Notes under the pieces: model-generated
Told to the model about the DNA's origin: nothing
The model's input: only the letters and a program-made list of their open reading frames with translations
Databases searched by the model: none
Part shown: piece after piece, positions 10,767 through 21,818 of the stretch
Layout of the letters: each line of letters begins with the position of its first letter
Position numbering within the stretch: the first letter of the stretch is position 1
Made by a program: the position numbers and the translations under genes
Source: Lyophyllum atratum
Lineage: Eukaryota > Basidiomycota > Agaricomycetes > Agaricales > Lyophyllaceae
DNA: 64,000 nt
NCBI GenBank assembly: GCA_014905825.1
Contig: JACGCN010000003.1
Location: 2,480,001 to 2,544,000 of the forward strand
Direction: 5' to 3'

Positions 10767-11480
10767 GCCGGGCCACCTAGCATTATCTTCCTCTATAAAG
10801 CACGGTATGCTTACTGTAGACCCTCTAATTTATAATACCCGTTGTGCACTTCGTCCATACCCGATTTTGTAATTCTTTGCCCTCCTCTAGTGGCTAAGTT
10901 GTACATAATGTAGGCCTGGGTTCTAGTTGTCGAGCATTACCAGCTCACTCCAGCCTGAGCTGTATCTCACTTTGGCAACAAATGGATGGCTGCGCGTCGA
11001 TGGCAGGAAGGTTAGAGAGGACATTCACTTCGAATCTCTAGTTACATGAACTTTGCCACGTGGCACCGGGATCTAATCAGAGACAACGGAACCAAAATTT
11101 GAACTTCAACACTACCTTCATCATCATAACTTGTTCCAACTAGTTTTCTGGCGCGCTGGGCTCAGATAGACCGCCATAACCCTGAATGGCTTCTGTTCAA
11201 CAGTATGAGACCGTTCTTGAGCTGACATACATGGACCCCTATGATTTCCTCGCCTAAATTTTGTTACAACTCAAAATCTACAGGGGCTATGTCTAACCTC
11301 AGTGGGTCAGCGTTCAATAATTTTCCCCTCTCAGTGCGCTCATCCTACCTCCCACCACGCTATAACATTAGGCGCCGGGACTATCCTGCCCTCCAACATC
11401 TCGATCTGGTTCAAAGGGTCAGTGGAAGACAAGACGGTATCAAGATACTGGTTGCACGAGATTACTCTTGAACCCCTCTG
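10767..11480. other. Intergenic: upstream region of the laccase
   Basis: No gene seen. This stretch must hold the laccase promoter. I could not single out a convincing TATA box or metal-response element. Confidence 0.4.
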
Positions 11481-14172
11481 ATGACGTTTCTGTGTATCGC
11501 TTTCGCCGCATGGACCATGTCGACCGGTGCGCTTGCCACCACCATTGGGCCCGTCGCCGACCTCCATATCAAGAATGCCAACGTTGCTCCAGATGGCTTC
11601 ATGCGTAGTGCTGTCCTCGCTGGGGAATCTTTCCCGGGGCCCGTCATTTCTGGCAACAAGGTACGTCTGTACGGATCCAAAGATGCTGCAATCGTCTGAC
11701 CAAATCTTTCTAGGGCGATGAATTTCGCATCAACGTGATCAACGAACTTGAAGATCAGACGATGTTGAAGAGCACTTCAATTGTAAGCCATTCGATAGGT
11801 CCTCCCGTCGCATCACAAGCTGATATATTTCATAACCCATCAGCATTGGCATGGCTTCTTCCAAAAAGGAACGCCATGGGCGGATGGCCCAAGCTTCGTT
11901 TCTCAATGCCCAGTCTCTCCTGGTGAATCTTTCCTCTACACCTTCTCAACCGCTGGCCAGGCTGGTACCTTTTGGTATCACTCCCATTTATGTAAGATAT
12001 GGTCTGAATCTGGTCTGAGTGTCCCTGATATCTCAGCCCTATACAACTGTAGCGACTCAATACTGCGATGGCTTGAGAGGGCCATTGGTAGTGTATGACA
12101 CAAACGACCCCCATAAGGATCTTTACACTGTTGACAACGGTTCGTTTCAATCCCCCACGCCGAGCCGCAACTAAATTGTTTATCGATCAGAACAAACTAT
12201 CATAACATTGGCAGACTGGTGAGTCCATCACATTCACGACTTTGACGATCAACTGAAGTAAAGATATTTTCTTGATAGGTATCGTGAGTGCTTCTCTGCC
12301 GATTAAAATCGTCGCTGGCTCCAATTTCATACACGATCTAGATACTGTAGCACCAGCCGCCGGGGCTACACCGTAAGCCACTTCCTTCTACCTCACGATG
12401 TTAAGTAACTCATCGACTTCCAGGAAACCCAATACAACTCTTATCAATGGGTTGGGTCGTTATGCCGGTGGCCCAGCCACACCTTTGGCCATAATAAATG
12501 TTCTGCAAGGAACGCGGTCCGTCCTGGCTTTTCTCTCTGCCCGTACATACTCACTCATGATGGACCATACAATGCTCTAGTTATCGCTTCCGTCTGATCT
12601 CGATGGCGTGTCACCCCAACTACGTCTTCTCTATCGATGGGCACGCCATGACAGTCATAGAGGCCGATGGCGTGAACACGAAGCCCGTCATAGTAGACTC
12701 CATTCAAATTTTCGCTGGTATGTATCCTTCTTCTCAGATCATGCTGAGCTAATATTCTTTGGATCGCAGGACAACGCTACTCCTTCGTCGTGAGTCAAGA
12801 GAACAGGGTAGTGAGGCCGCGGACCTTTCTAAACCAAACTCCCCTAGGTGAATGCCAACCAAGATGTCAGGAACTACTGTGAGTGTCACTACGTCTCTTC
12901 ATCAGGCTTCATACTGACTTTCCCGCTCCTGGACAGGGGTTCGCGCGCTTCCGAATATGGGCACCGTCGGATACGAAGAAGGGGTAAATAAAGCGATTCT
13001 GAGATATTTCGGTGCACCGATTGCAGATCCTAATGCCCCGGGTGGCATCTCGTTCTCATCAAACCCATTGCTTGAGACGGATCTTCATGTACGTGTCCTC
13101 GTGATGAACTTATCTATAGGTCGAAAGGTATTTACTTTGCGTACACAGCCATTAGAAAACCCTGGAGCAGTATGTCCTGCCGTACTCTTTATATCAGGCA
13201 GAGCTGATGCGTTTTACCCTAGCCCGGGGCACCTGATATCAACGGCGCGGACCTTAGCCTCAGTCTTCAACTCGGCTTTGTGAGTTGTTACATATTTTAT
13301 TTCGTCTCTTTCTTTTGACCCGGCTCAATTCAGAATAGCGAAGCCTCTGACTTCACGGTCAATGGCGAGACATTCGTGCCTCCGACGATCCCAGTGCTGC
13401 TGCAAATACTAAGTGGTGCTGTACCAGCTGGTACGTGTCTTAGTTCTGCGATCATGCTCTATGGTTGACGTAGACCACTTGTCCTAGCATCGCTCCTGCC
13501 ATCCGGCACTGTGTATCCTCTGCCTCTCAACAAAGTAATACAAATATCAATGCCGGCACTTGACATCGGAGGACCTGTAAGTAGACTTACAATTCGTCAT
13601 TGGCTATCTACTCGCTGAACTACGTTTTCCCAGCATCCCTTCCATCTGCACGGCGTGAGACTTCCGCTTTTTTCTGCCTACTCTGCTGGAGTTAATTATG
13701 TGGGCCCGTAGCATAATTTTGACGTTATCCGTAGCGCTGGAAGCTCCGCATACAACTATGAAAACCCTGTCAGACGCGATGTCGTGAGTATCGGAATGGG
13801 TGACGACAACGTAACGATCCGCTTTGTCACGGATAACTCAGGGCCATGGTTTCTACACTGGTAGATATTCCTTCTCTATCTATTTTCGCTCCTCTTACGG
13901 ATATCTCTGCAGCCACATCGATTGGCATCTAGAGATGTAAGCTACTTTTGTCAATGTTCTCCGTTTGGGTTATTGACGTTTGGGTAGGGGGCTTGCAGTC
14001 GTCTTCGCGGAAGATATACCGGGAGTTGCTGTTGCGAGCTCTGCTCCTGGTGAGTTACTTGATCACCGTTCACCGGTGTTCACGGGTTCACATTTTGCCT
14101 TTAGATGCCTGGAAAAATTTGTGTCCCATCTATTCCACTTTGTCACTCACCGACAAGGGTGGTATTATTTGA
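11481..14172 (+). CDS. Laccase (multicopper oxidase)
   Basis: Secreted benzenediol:oxygen oxidoreductase; it oxidises phenols at a T1 copper and reduces O2 to water at the trinuclear site. Twenty short introns, all phase-consistent, give about 520 residues, the usual length. A signal peptide ([19 protein letters not shown]) precedes IGPVADLHI. All four copper loops are present: HWHGFFQ, WYHSHL, HPFHLHGH and HCHIDWHLE. The axial position ten residues after the T1 cysteine is Leu, which in known laccases goes with a medium redox potential. Other hallmarks are [12 protein letters not shown] and [18 protein letters not shown]. Several exons are tiny: the Trp-Tyr-His junction uses a 5-nt exon at 12279-12283, and HPFHLHG is a 21-nt exon. 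The intron before the Arg-Tyr-Arg-Phe-Arg motif has donor GTCCGT. The start is preceded by an in-frame TGA. Confidence 0.92.
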
Positions 14173-14464
14173 TCAGCTCTCATAGTTCTCCTCTGCTCTT
14201 GTCTCGCTCTGCTTTCTGGGGGTTTTATGCTGCGGCGGTGTTTGTGAGTAATATCAGCATAATTTAATAAGCACGTCCAGTCGACGTCTGGTACAACCAT
14301 TCCTTTAAATATATAAGCAACCTCGCGCCGACGCGCGTAATGTTAGCAACGGTCAAAAATTTGCAATCTTGTTAACGGCTTTCGATCTTTCTCAGTCCCA
14401 ATGCATTTTTATGTGGAATTCAAGAGCATGGAGAGCATGTATTCAATGGCCTGGCAGCGATGAT

Positions 14465-14777
14465 CGGGGACCAAAACTCCTGAGCTGGAGAGACTTGCAT
14501 CCCATCTACGATGCTTTGTCGCCAACGGACAGCAATGATATTGTTTCATTTCACTTTCGAAAAGCTCAGTCATGCTCGTCGATATCTTGCGCGTTAAGAC
14601 CTGTTTCTTTAAATTTTTCTTCTCAGGGACCTGAACTCCTGAGCTGGAGCGACTTGTATCCAATATACAATGCTTTGTCGCCAACGGCCAAGAATGAAAT
14701 TGTTTGATTCACTTTCCAAGAGCTCAATCGCTCTCGCCGATATCTCGCGCGTCGAAACCTGTTTCTTCGAAGATTCC
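14465..14777 (+). pseudogene. Two relic copies of the laccase terminal exon
   Basis: The true last exon (14105-14172) encodes [17 protein letters not shown]. Two further copies follow in tandem: about 14470-14555 encodes LLSWRDLHPIYDALSPTD, and about 14632-14707 encodes LLSWSDLYPIYNALSPTA. Both are closer to the common laccase C-terminus (W-S-D-L-C-P-I-Y-D-A-L-S-P) than the annotated exon is. They share their 3' flank as well, so the repeat unit is about 160 bp. Copy 1 has lost its stop codon (TCA for TGA). Copy 2 keeps a TGA and a pyrimidine-rich acceptor (TTCTTCTCAG) whose phase matches the upstream laccase donor, so it could serve as an alternative last exon. Confidence 0.75.
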
Positions 14778-14850
14778 TTCTGTAGTCAATTCGATAAGCA
14801 TTGAATCCGGTGATTTCTGGGGAGAAATAATGGTATTGGTTTCCTTTACG

Positions 14851-15863
14851 TCAATACTCGTCGGAACGACTGTCAGCGCCCTGCATGATGGCCACGCCAG
14901 ATGACCTGGAATGCGACATGAGCAAAGAGAAACTACTCCAGTCTACGAGACCTGTCGACTCACGTCCCAATCCTATCCGCACCCGCTTCCATCATCTCCA
15001 AACATGCCTTCAGGCTCCGAATACCGGCGGACGCCTTCACCCCCACAACTCCCTTGTACTGAACAGCCTTCTTCATCAGCGCTACATCCGCAAGCGAGGC
15101 AGCACCCCCTGAGAATCCCGTGCAAGTCTTCACGAAAGCGGCGTCGGCCTCGGCTGCGATGAATGAGGCCGCGATCTTCTCTTCGTCAGACAAGAAAACT
15201 GTCTCTAAGATCACCTTGACGGGATGTCCTGCAGCAGCTTCGACTACAGCTTGTATATCGACGAAGACAAGGCCATAATCCCTGGCTTTCAGAGCCCCGA
15301 TGTTGAGAACCATGTCGATCTCCTTGGCGCCATCCTCGACAGCCTGGGATGCTTCACTACGCAAAGGGGTGATAAGTTCCATGAAAAGGGTTATATGGAA
15401 ATGTCACCGGACAATGCTTTCGCTTTCGAAGAGCCTGCGCCGAGTGGGAAGCCAATCACGCAGCAGGGGACGCTCGAGGATCCTGCGAGCCGCCTGGCGA
15501 CTTGTGGGATGTGGGTGCCGTTCACACAACAAGACTGGAACCAAACGAGATGAGGCAGAGATACGACAGGTAAGTTTTGTAGCTTACTTTGAATCTGTAC
15601 TTGAGGGCTTCGTCGCAGAGTACGTCGATTTGACTAGGAGTCGCATCGGGCTTCAGAAGTGTGTGGTCGATCGTAAGCGCAATGACCTCGCTTGCTGCTG
15701 GAATAGGGGGCGGGGTCCCGGAGATGGGAAGTGCTCTAGGCAGTTTCTTGACTTCTTCCACCTTCTTCTTTATAAGCAGATCCCATTCTCTATTTATGCG
15801 AGACATGGGTACGGGGCCAGGAGATGGTTCATGATAAGATGAGCTGGGGAGAGGCATAGCCAT
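14851..15863 (-). CDS. deoC: Deoxyribose-phosphate aldolase
   Basis: Class I aldolase cleaving 2-deoxyribose 5-phosphate to glyceraldehyde 3-phosphate and acetaldehyde in deoxynucleoside catabolism; cytosolic. The exons are 15588-15863, 15413-15534, 14964-15356 and 14851-14905; all phases agree and the product is 281 residues. Hallmarks: TIDHTLLKPDAT, the CCVNGTHIP segment, VIGFPLGA, EIDMVLNIGAL (Asp and Lys region), VKVILET, AAFVKTCTGFS with the Schiff-base lysine, and GVKASAGIRS with the second catalytic lysine. An N-terminal extension of about 60 residues (IKKKVEEVKKLP) precedes the barrel. It is divergent from the coronin gene across 179 bp. Confidence 0.93.
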
Positions 15864-16042
15864 GGAATCTAATCAGATATGTAAGTGATGATGAGAGGTT
15901 CAGTAAACATGACCAAATTTGTCAACGACTACTTCCGCAACTGCTACGGTTGATCTGGTTGACCACCACCTTTGCCGACGTTTTCAGCCTCCATTCTCTC
16001 ATCTGGGCTTTCCTTTCTCTCGAGGATTTACGACAATTTCTC
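15864..16042. promoter_or_regulatory. Shared divergent promoter of deoC and coronin
   Basis: Only 179 bp separate the two start codons, which point away from each other, so the promoters must overlap. I see no clear TATA box; pyrimidine-rich tracts precede the coronin ATG. Confidence 0.5.
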
Positions 16043-18012
16043 ATGTCTCGCTTTGTTCGCGCGTCTAAGTATCGGTGAGCTCGAGAAAGCGATCGATTGA
16101 CCGCGCAAAACTCAATGGTAACCCAACACAGCCATGTCTTCGGACAGCCAGCGAAGAAGGAGCATGGAATAGAGAACGTCAAAGTCACAAACAGTGCCTG
16201 GGACACTAATATCATATCTGCATCAGGAGTAAGTCTCGCTATAGCCTCTTTCTTCTTAATCTTCGGTGCACACGAGCTTATACGATGACAGCAATACCTC
16301 AGTGTCAACTGGAACGCGTCAGGTGGAGGAGCGTTTGCCATTCTACCCTTGCCTTCGCCGTTCCATGCCCGACCCGGATTTCCCCAGAAGCTGCCGGACA
16401 GCCTACCCCTCGCGCGCAGCCACACCGCAGCCGTGCTCGACACGGACTGGTCGCCCCATAACGACTCCATCGTTGCATCTGCCGGCGAAGACGGGAAGGT
16501 CATGATCTGGAAGGTTGAGGCGTCGGTGTTCGAGGGCTGGGGCCAGGAGGGATGGGTCCCGCAGGACTTTGACCCTGTCGCGCGCATTGACGCCTCGCCA
16601 CGCAAGATTGGGCAGGTGTTGTTCCATCCGACTGCCGCTAATGTCCTTGCGAGCGCCTCGGGCGAGCACACCGTCAAGCTGTGGGATCTGGCCAACACGG
16701 AGGACGCGCGGTCCGTGCTCGGGGGCCACGGGGATGCGATCCAGAGCATCGCGTTTAACCCGACCGGGACGCTGTTGGCGACGACGTGCAGAGATAGGAA
16801 GCTTCGGCTGTTCGATCCACGCGCGGGTGGGGAGGCGGTGCGTGTTGTGGATGGGCATGGTGGGATCAAGGGCTCGCGTATTGCGTGGATGGGGGATCTG
16901 GACAAGATCGCGACGACTGGGTTCAGCAAGATGTCGGATCGCCAGGTCTCGATTTGGGAGACGGGGAGCTTGGGTAATCTCAAAACGATGACTCTGGATC
17001 AGTCATCTGGTGTCATGATGCCCTTCTGGACCGATAATAATATACTGTTCCTTGGTGTGTACTGCATGCGAGTTTCGCTTTCTTTTACTGACATACATTT
17101 TCCCTGGGCAGCTGGAAAGGGGTGCGTTGCATCCCTTCCTACCCGTTCTTGGCTGACACTTTCTCTACAGTGACGGTAACATTCGTTACTACGAATACGA
17201 ATCAGATACCCTCCATGCCCTCTCAGAGCACAAGTCGTCAGACCCCCAGCGTGGCATGTGCTTCCTACCCCGTCGTGCGCTGAACGTAGGAGACTGTGAA
17301 ATTGCCAGGGCATACAAGGTCTACGGCTCTTCCATCGAGCCCATCGCCTTCATCGTGCCCCGCAAAGTGAGTATCGTTCAACCCGCTTTCTTTCCAGCTC
17401 TAACACCATCCCCAGGCTGATTCCTTCCAATCCGACATCTTCCCACCCGCCGCATCAGCCGAACCCTCCCTCAACGCCAGCGAGTTCTTCGCCGGTAAAA
17501 CCGCCCCGCGGAACCTAGTGGACCTCTCCTCAGGCGCCACCTTTGCCTCGCCCTCCACCGGCTCGCTCCCCTCCCCCGCTGTTCTCGCAACCCCTTCCTT
17601 CTCCCTGCCTAATCCCACAACGCCTACACCGGCACCGGCACCCATGGCGCGGACGACGTCGTATGGCGCTCCAGCGGCTTCGCCTGTAGTTTCGAAGCAG
17701 GAGCCTTCGCCGCTCTCTCCGGCCGTGTCGCAGAGGTCGCCGGAGCCTTCGCCGAACACGTCCCCTGTCGTCGAGCCCAAGGTTGTGTCGCGATCGCAGA
17801 CGACTGATGCTGCTGTAAGCCCCAGGTTCCCCTCAACCGCTCTTCAGCACTGACATGATTGTACACAGACTGCATCCTCGGCCCTGAAGGAGGAGAATAC
17901 CCGCTTGACTGCAGAGCTGAGGGAGGCGAGGGAGAAGATTAGGTATCTGGAGGTGCAGGTCGAGAGTATTCGTGCGAATGCCCGGAAAGCTGCTCAGTTG
18001 CTGGAGGAATGA
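16043..18012 (+). CDS. CRN1: Coronin, actin-binding WD40 protein
   Basis: Binds F-actin and modulates Arp2/3 at cortical actin patches. The exons are 16043-16074, 16132-16228, 16292-17054, 17112-17121, 17171-17366, 17416-17814 and 17869-18012; all phases agree and the product is 546 residues. It opens with the coronin signature MSRFVRASKYRHVFGQPAKK. WD40 blades follow (DTDWSPHNDSIVASAGEDGKV, ASASGEHTVKLWDLA, GTLLATTCRDRKLRLFDPRA), then the coronin extension (GNIRYYEYE, GMCFLPRRALNV, AFIVPRK), a Pro/Ser-rich linker of about 130 residues, and a C-terminal coiled coil (ELREAREKIRYLEVQVE). One exon is only 10 nt and encodes part of the conserved Ala-Gly-Lys-Gly turn. Confidence 0.95.
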
Positions 18013-18700
18013 TCGGGGTTGGGGTTGGTGATGTGCAGTAAGGATGGTTTGGATGTATTGTGTTCTTGACGCGTTTCGTTTTTGTTGTACCGTTGAAGTC
18101 AAGGTGGAAAGGATTCTATTTTTGGACTGAGGTGACGGGTGTTTGGCGTGGTGGGTGCAGGCAAAGAAGTGGCACCGCCTCTGTGCCTCGTTACGGTTCT
18201 CTTCTTGTTTTCTGCAACGCCTGTCAGATATTCTTTCTTACCCCGTCGTCGCTCACAACGTTTTAATCACGGAAACGACAGAACATTCAACCCACCACCC
18301 AGCTGGCGAGATACAGTGAGGTTACTAGAAGGGTAATGTTGCACAACCCACTTCCGATGTCGTATATCGGAGTCGCCTATAGCATCAACCAAATTTCTTT
18401 ATGCCCCTCTATCAGCCCCTAGGCCGCGTACAAGTTAAGCGCAGGTGATTTGCACAGTTGGGGACAGGTGGACCGATGTACAGCGCCAATGTCGCTATTC
18501 CGCTGTCAAGGTAGTGCTTAGAGCATGTCCGCGGATCGCAAACTCGGTGCCCTCGGCGGCACATATACACCTTTATAAAAAGCATTCGCAAGACTTGGAC
18601 GCGGTGCATCGTACCCAGAATAACTCTCCGCAAACTCAAAACGTAGGAGTAAGTTACCTCTTCGTTCCAATTACTACGTAGCTCACCCATCCACAATTCT
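18013..18700. other. Intergenic with a TATA box before the F-box pseudogene
   Basis: Contains the coronin 3' flank. A TATAAAA at 18574-18580 lies about 125 nt before the broken F-box gene and may be its old promoter. No gene seen. Confidence 0.4.
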
Positions 18701-18704
18701 GGCA

Positions 18705-19921
18705 GTGCCCTCACGGATCCGCACTCCAGCTCAACCTCCACTGCTCCGCCTCCCGCCTGAGCTCCTCTCAGAGATCTTCCTCTGGTACAAGCACCTCATC
18801 AACCCATCCTCCACCTTTTCTGATGGTGCTCACGACTTCTACAAAAGCGCCAGCGATCCCATACTCTCCATCCCAGACCCAAACAGCGCTACATCATACG
18901 CTCTCCTCGTCCTCGGATCCATCTCCCGTTCTCTCCGGAATATCGCCTGGACCACCCCACAGCTCTGGACCCACATTGCGCTGGGGCTGAGCCACGACCA
19001 CTCCCGCCTCAAAGCACAGATATCAGGCCTCAGAAACGGCTCATCTTGATATACGAGAAGAACTGGTTCGTCCCTGCCCATTCCGAGCGCGTCCTAGAGC
19101 TCGATACCTTCGCAATGGCACCGGCGCTCACCGAGGTCAGCCTGCTCAACTTCCCTTCCCGTTCCCTCATGCCCGTACTGCCATGGGGCCAAGTGACGCG
19201 CTTCCGCGGACACCACCTAGACCTCGCAGACTTCTTGGACGTCCTGCCATGCCTCCCCCTCCTCGAAACATGCACCGTCAGCTGGGCGATCGGATACCCA
19301 CCCGTCTGCGACCCCATCGTCCACACCAACCTACACACGCTCACGGTCGAAGGCAGCGTGAGCGTCCTGAAACATCTGACCCTGCCCGCGCTCGAGTCGC
19401 TCCGAATCAAAACGCGTCGCGCGTTCACGGGGCAGCAGTGCGTGCAGCTGCTGCTGCGGTCGGGGTGTCAGCTGACGTCGCTGTATATCTGCGTCAACTT
19501 CATTTCTGCGACGACTCTGATCGAATGTCTTGAGGCGGCACCGACGCTGCGAGAGCTGCAGGTGCTTAACCGGAAGGACAGGATCCACTCCGTGTTTAAT
19601 AACTTTCTGATTGAGCGGTTGACGCTCCGGGGTGGAAAGCTCGATTTGGTGCCTCGACTGCGGCGTTTAGAAGTGCTAAGCTGCTCATGTCAGTTCGATG
19701 TTGAGGTATTGGGGGAAATGCTCTCGTCGAGAGGGGGCAGCACTTCCTTTGGGAATGGTCGGTCCAAGGGGCGAGGAAAAGGAGATTTGGGAGGACGGTT
19801 GGAGTGTTTCTGGCTGGAGGCGAGTTCTGGGTGCGCTTTGAAGGTGTGGGAGGATGTGATGTATTCCCCTCGAATTTGGGGGCTTATGGAGCAAGGGATG
19901 ACGATTCGTGTTATTGTCTGA
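18705..19921 (+). pseudogene. F-box/LRR protein, start lost and frameshifted
   Basis: The first segment (18705-19049) encodes an F-box helix (LLRLPPELLSEIFLWYKH) followed by SRSLRNIAWTTPQLWTHIAL, the usual agaricomycete F-box start. It has no ATG: the expected initiator position reads GTG in a good context (GCAGTGCCC). After KAQISGL the frame is lost, and the protein continues two bases out of phase from about 19028, through LILIYEKNW and a long LRR-like part (LTEVSLLNFP, LHTLTVEG, LESLRIKT, LRELQVLN) to 19921. No GT occurs between about 18970 and 19030, so an intron cannot repair the frame. The long open 3' part suggests recent decay or a sequence error. Confidence 0.7.
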
Positions 19922-20545
19922 CGTTGGGGCGTGGATAGGTCGGAAGGGAATGGGTGGGGTCGGGGTAGAGGTTAGGCCACGATCCAGGAATGGTGCATCC
20001 GAGACGAAGCCTTGGAGGAGTTCGTACGTGGGTCTTGATGGACATTTGAAGGGCGATGCGCGATACACCTCGCCCATCCCATTCATCATGTTGTCTCCCA
20101 TCTCCCCGCCTGATCCATCCACATCTCCACCCACGACTTCACTCGCGTTTTCTTGACCACGAGCAACATTCTGGCGCCGCGTGACTGTCGTGTATCAAGA
20201 CCGCCGCGGCACTCTACCGTATCCTCCACGCGTTTCCATCTTCTCGCCCGCAATGCCAGCCTATGGCGATCCTGGACGCTAGCTATGCCCAGGCAATTTT
20301 GTCGGCGAAGGTATGGGTAAAGGTGCTTCTGGATGCGAGTGAAATCCAATATCTGCCGAAAGATGTCTTTCATACAATGAACTATCGATACATTCAGAGT
20401 GAATTCGTAAGCACACAACGAGGTCGTGCATGTTGCTGTCCATGGCTGATATTATAATTGCTGTGTCACAGATCGCGACCGTCACAAATATCGTGACCAT
20501 TTCGCAACTCACGTTTTTTTTTCTCCATCTCTCTCTTCCCTGAGC
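19922..20545. other. Intergenic, no confident gene
   Basis: Both strands hold medium open frames (20086-20418 minus, 20263-20457 plus), neither with a recognisable domain. A T/C-rich tract at about 20514-20540 directly precedes the small gene that follows and looks like a fungal core promoter. Confidence 0.35.
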
Positions 20546-20749
20546 ATGGACGCTCCCATTCATCCTCCAGTGCGTCTGCAACCAATTTCTCCGAAGGCTG
20601 TTTCGGCGAGGGCTACGCAGAGAATCCTCGAAAGCTTCATCGACAACTTCCAGACGCGCATGACAGCATCACAAGGTGGCAGCATGGCAGCAACGGTTCA
20701 GCTCCAAAAGTTGAGGGATGCGCTACAGGAGGAAAAGCATCTGAACTGA
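20546..20749 (+). CDS. Small hypothetical protein, 67 aa
   Basis: A single exon. The ATG follows a T/C-rich tract (TTTTTTTCTCCATCTCTCTC), a common initiation context in basidiomycetes. The protein starts MDAPIHPPVRLQPISPKAVS and continues as a probable amphipathic helix (ATQRILESFIDNFQTRM), a Gly/Ser turn and a second helix (VQLQKLRDALQEEKHL). It looks like a short helical-hairpin subunit. I do not recognise the family, and a spliced 5' exon cannot be excluded. Confidence 0.45.
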   Translation: MDAPIHPPVRLQPISPKAVSARATQRILESFIDNFQTRMTASQGGSMAATVQLQKLRDALQEEKHLN

Positions 20750-21021
20750 AGGACGCGGACTGATTTATGGTTCGTTTGTTTGTCTATCTTCGGACGAAAC
20801 TAAAGGGCGTGTAGATATCCGGAACGTCACGCTTTGGGCAGGGATGCGTCTACGAACTACGTCCCACCAGCTGTGTATCTCAATCTCCGCATACGTACGT
20901 GCTTACTACTGTCGTGACTTCAATTCTACGACTAACACGGTCGTCTCTAGATGCGATTTGTAGAAGCGGTTGCTTCGGGGAACTGATTTAGTTCAGGAGT
21001 CTATCGGTACTGGATTGGACC

Positions 21022-21500
21022 CTATTCCCCAGCTAGCTCTACGATGCCCATCTCCCCCGCGCTCCATAATTTTACAAATTTCAAGCCACCACCTTCCCGA
21101 GCCGAATGTAATCCTGAAGAGTACGCTCTTGACTGTTCATGGCGGTCATCATATCGAGATCGAGATTGTACTGTCGGATCCTTCCCGCGCCGTAATTTGG
21201 TAGCAACGGCGGAGGTGCCGGAGGGTGGCTTGCCTCCTCGTTTGACGGCAGACATGCAGGTTGAATAATGTATTCATCTGATTCGAATCGGTCGGCTAAC
21301 TTTTTCCCAGGCAAGAGGTTAACGTACGAATTAGGACCCGACTGTGCGACGCCATGGCGTTGCGAACGTTTTGAAGAATTTTGATACTTGCATCGTCAGG
21401 CCAGTCATGTCTGGAATCCCTATGTCAGGGTAATCTTCGAAGCACGTAAGACGCTGACATGACGTTCTTTAGCTGTAAGGACCTCGTCCACGAAAATCCC
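21022..21500 (-). pseudogene. 3' fragment of a COMT-type O-methyltransferase
   Basis: A dead copy of the 3' part of the O-methyltransferase gene at 42009-43859, on the opposite strand. Matching blocks include LKNVM, HDWPDDASIKILQNVRNAM, SRVLIR, YIIQPA, SHPPAPPPLLPNYGAG, DMMTAMNSQERTL, and KFVKLWSAGEMGIVEL before the stop. The intact gene has HDFPDEASITILQNVRNVM and so on. One base is missing in the GTGGTGGC-TTGAAA segment, which shifts the frame between KVV and GLKF. Nothing homologous to the N-terminal two thirds is visible upstream. It sits 3' of the transporter at 21819-23812. Confidence 0.8.
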
Positions 21501-21818
21501 AGGCAATACGTGGAATCGGATGGAACCGACACTTTGGAAGGGACATTGGAGCAGGAAGGTTTCTCGTAGCCGTGTTGTGGGTCATATTCACCGGCCGTTC
21601 GATATCAAGTTCGTATAACGCAATTTGGGTCTCCAAACAAACTTACGCTCTTGTACGATACATTACTCGCGTGCATAGTCCTTGCTTGCGATCGTATTAT
21701 ATAAAAATAGACAGATATCGATATGATAATACATTCGCCACTGGCATGGCATACGTTTTGAGCAAAGGAGACGATAAATTATCGCCATAATCCAGAGCAG
21801 CGGCCCAATAAGCCGAGA

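Noticed and set aside
11481..14172. The laccase as a pseudogene, because its frame is broken into many pieces
   Set aside because: All pieces join through GT-AG introns in phase, and all four copper loops are intact.
16515..16991. A long Arg-rich plus-strand frame
   Set aside because: Shadow of the coronin WD40 exon in another frame.
19183..19533. A Pro/Arg-rich plus-strand frame
   Set aside because: Shadow of the F-box/LRR pseudogene.
20086..20418. A 110-codon minus-strand frame
   Set aside because: No recognisable domain, and it overlaps an equally open plus-strand frame; neither is supported.
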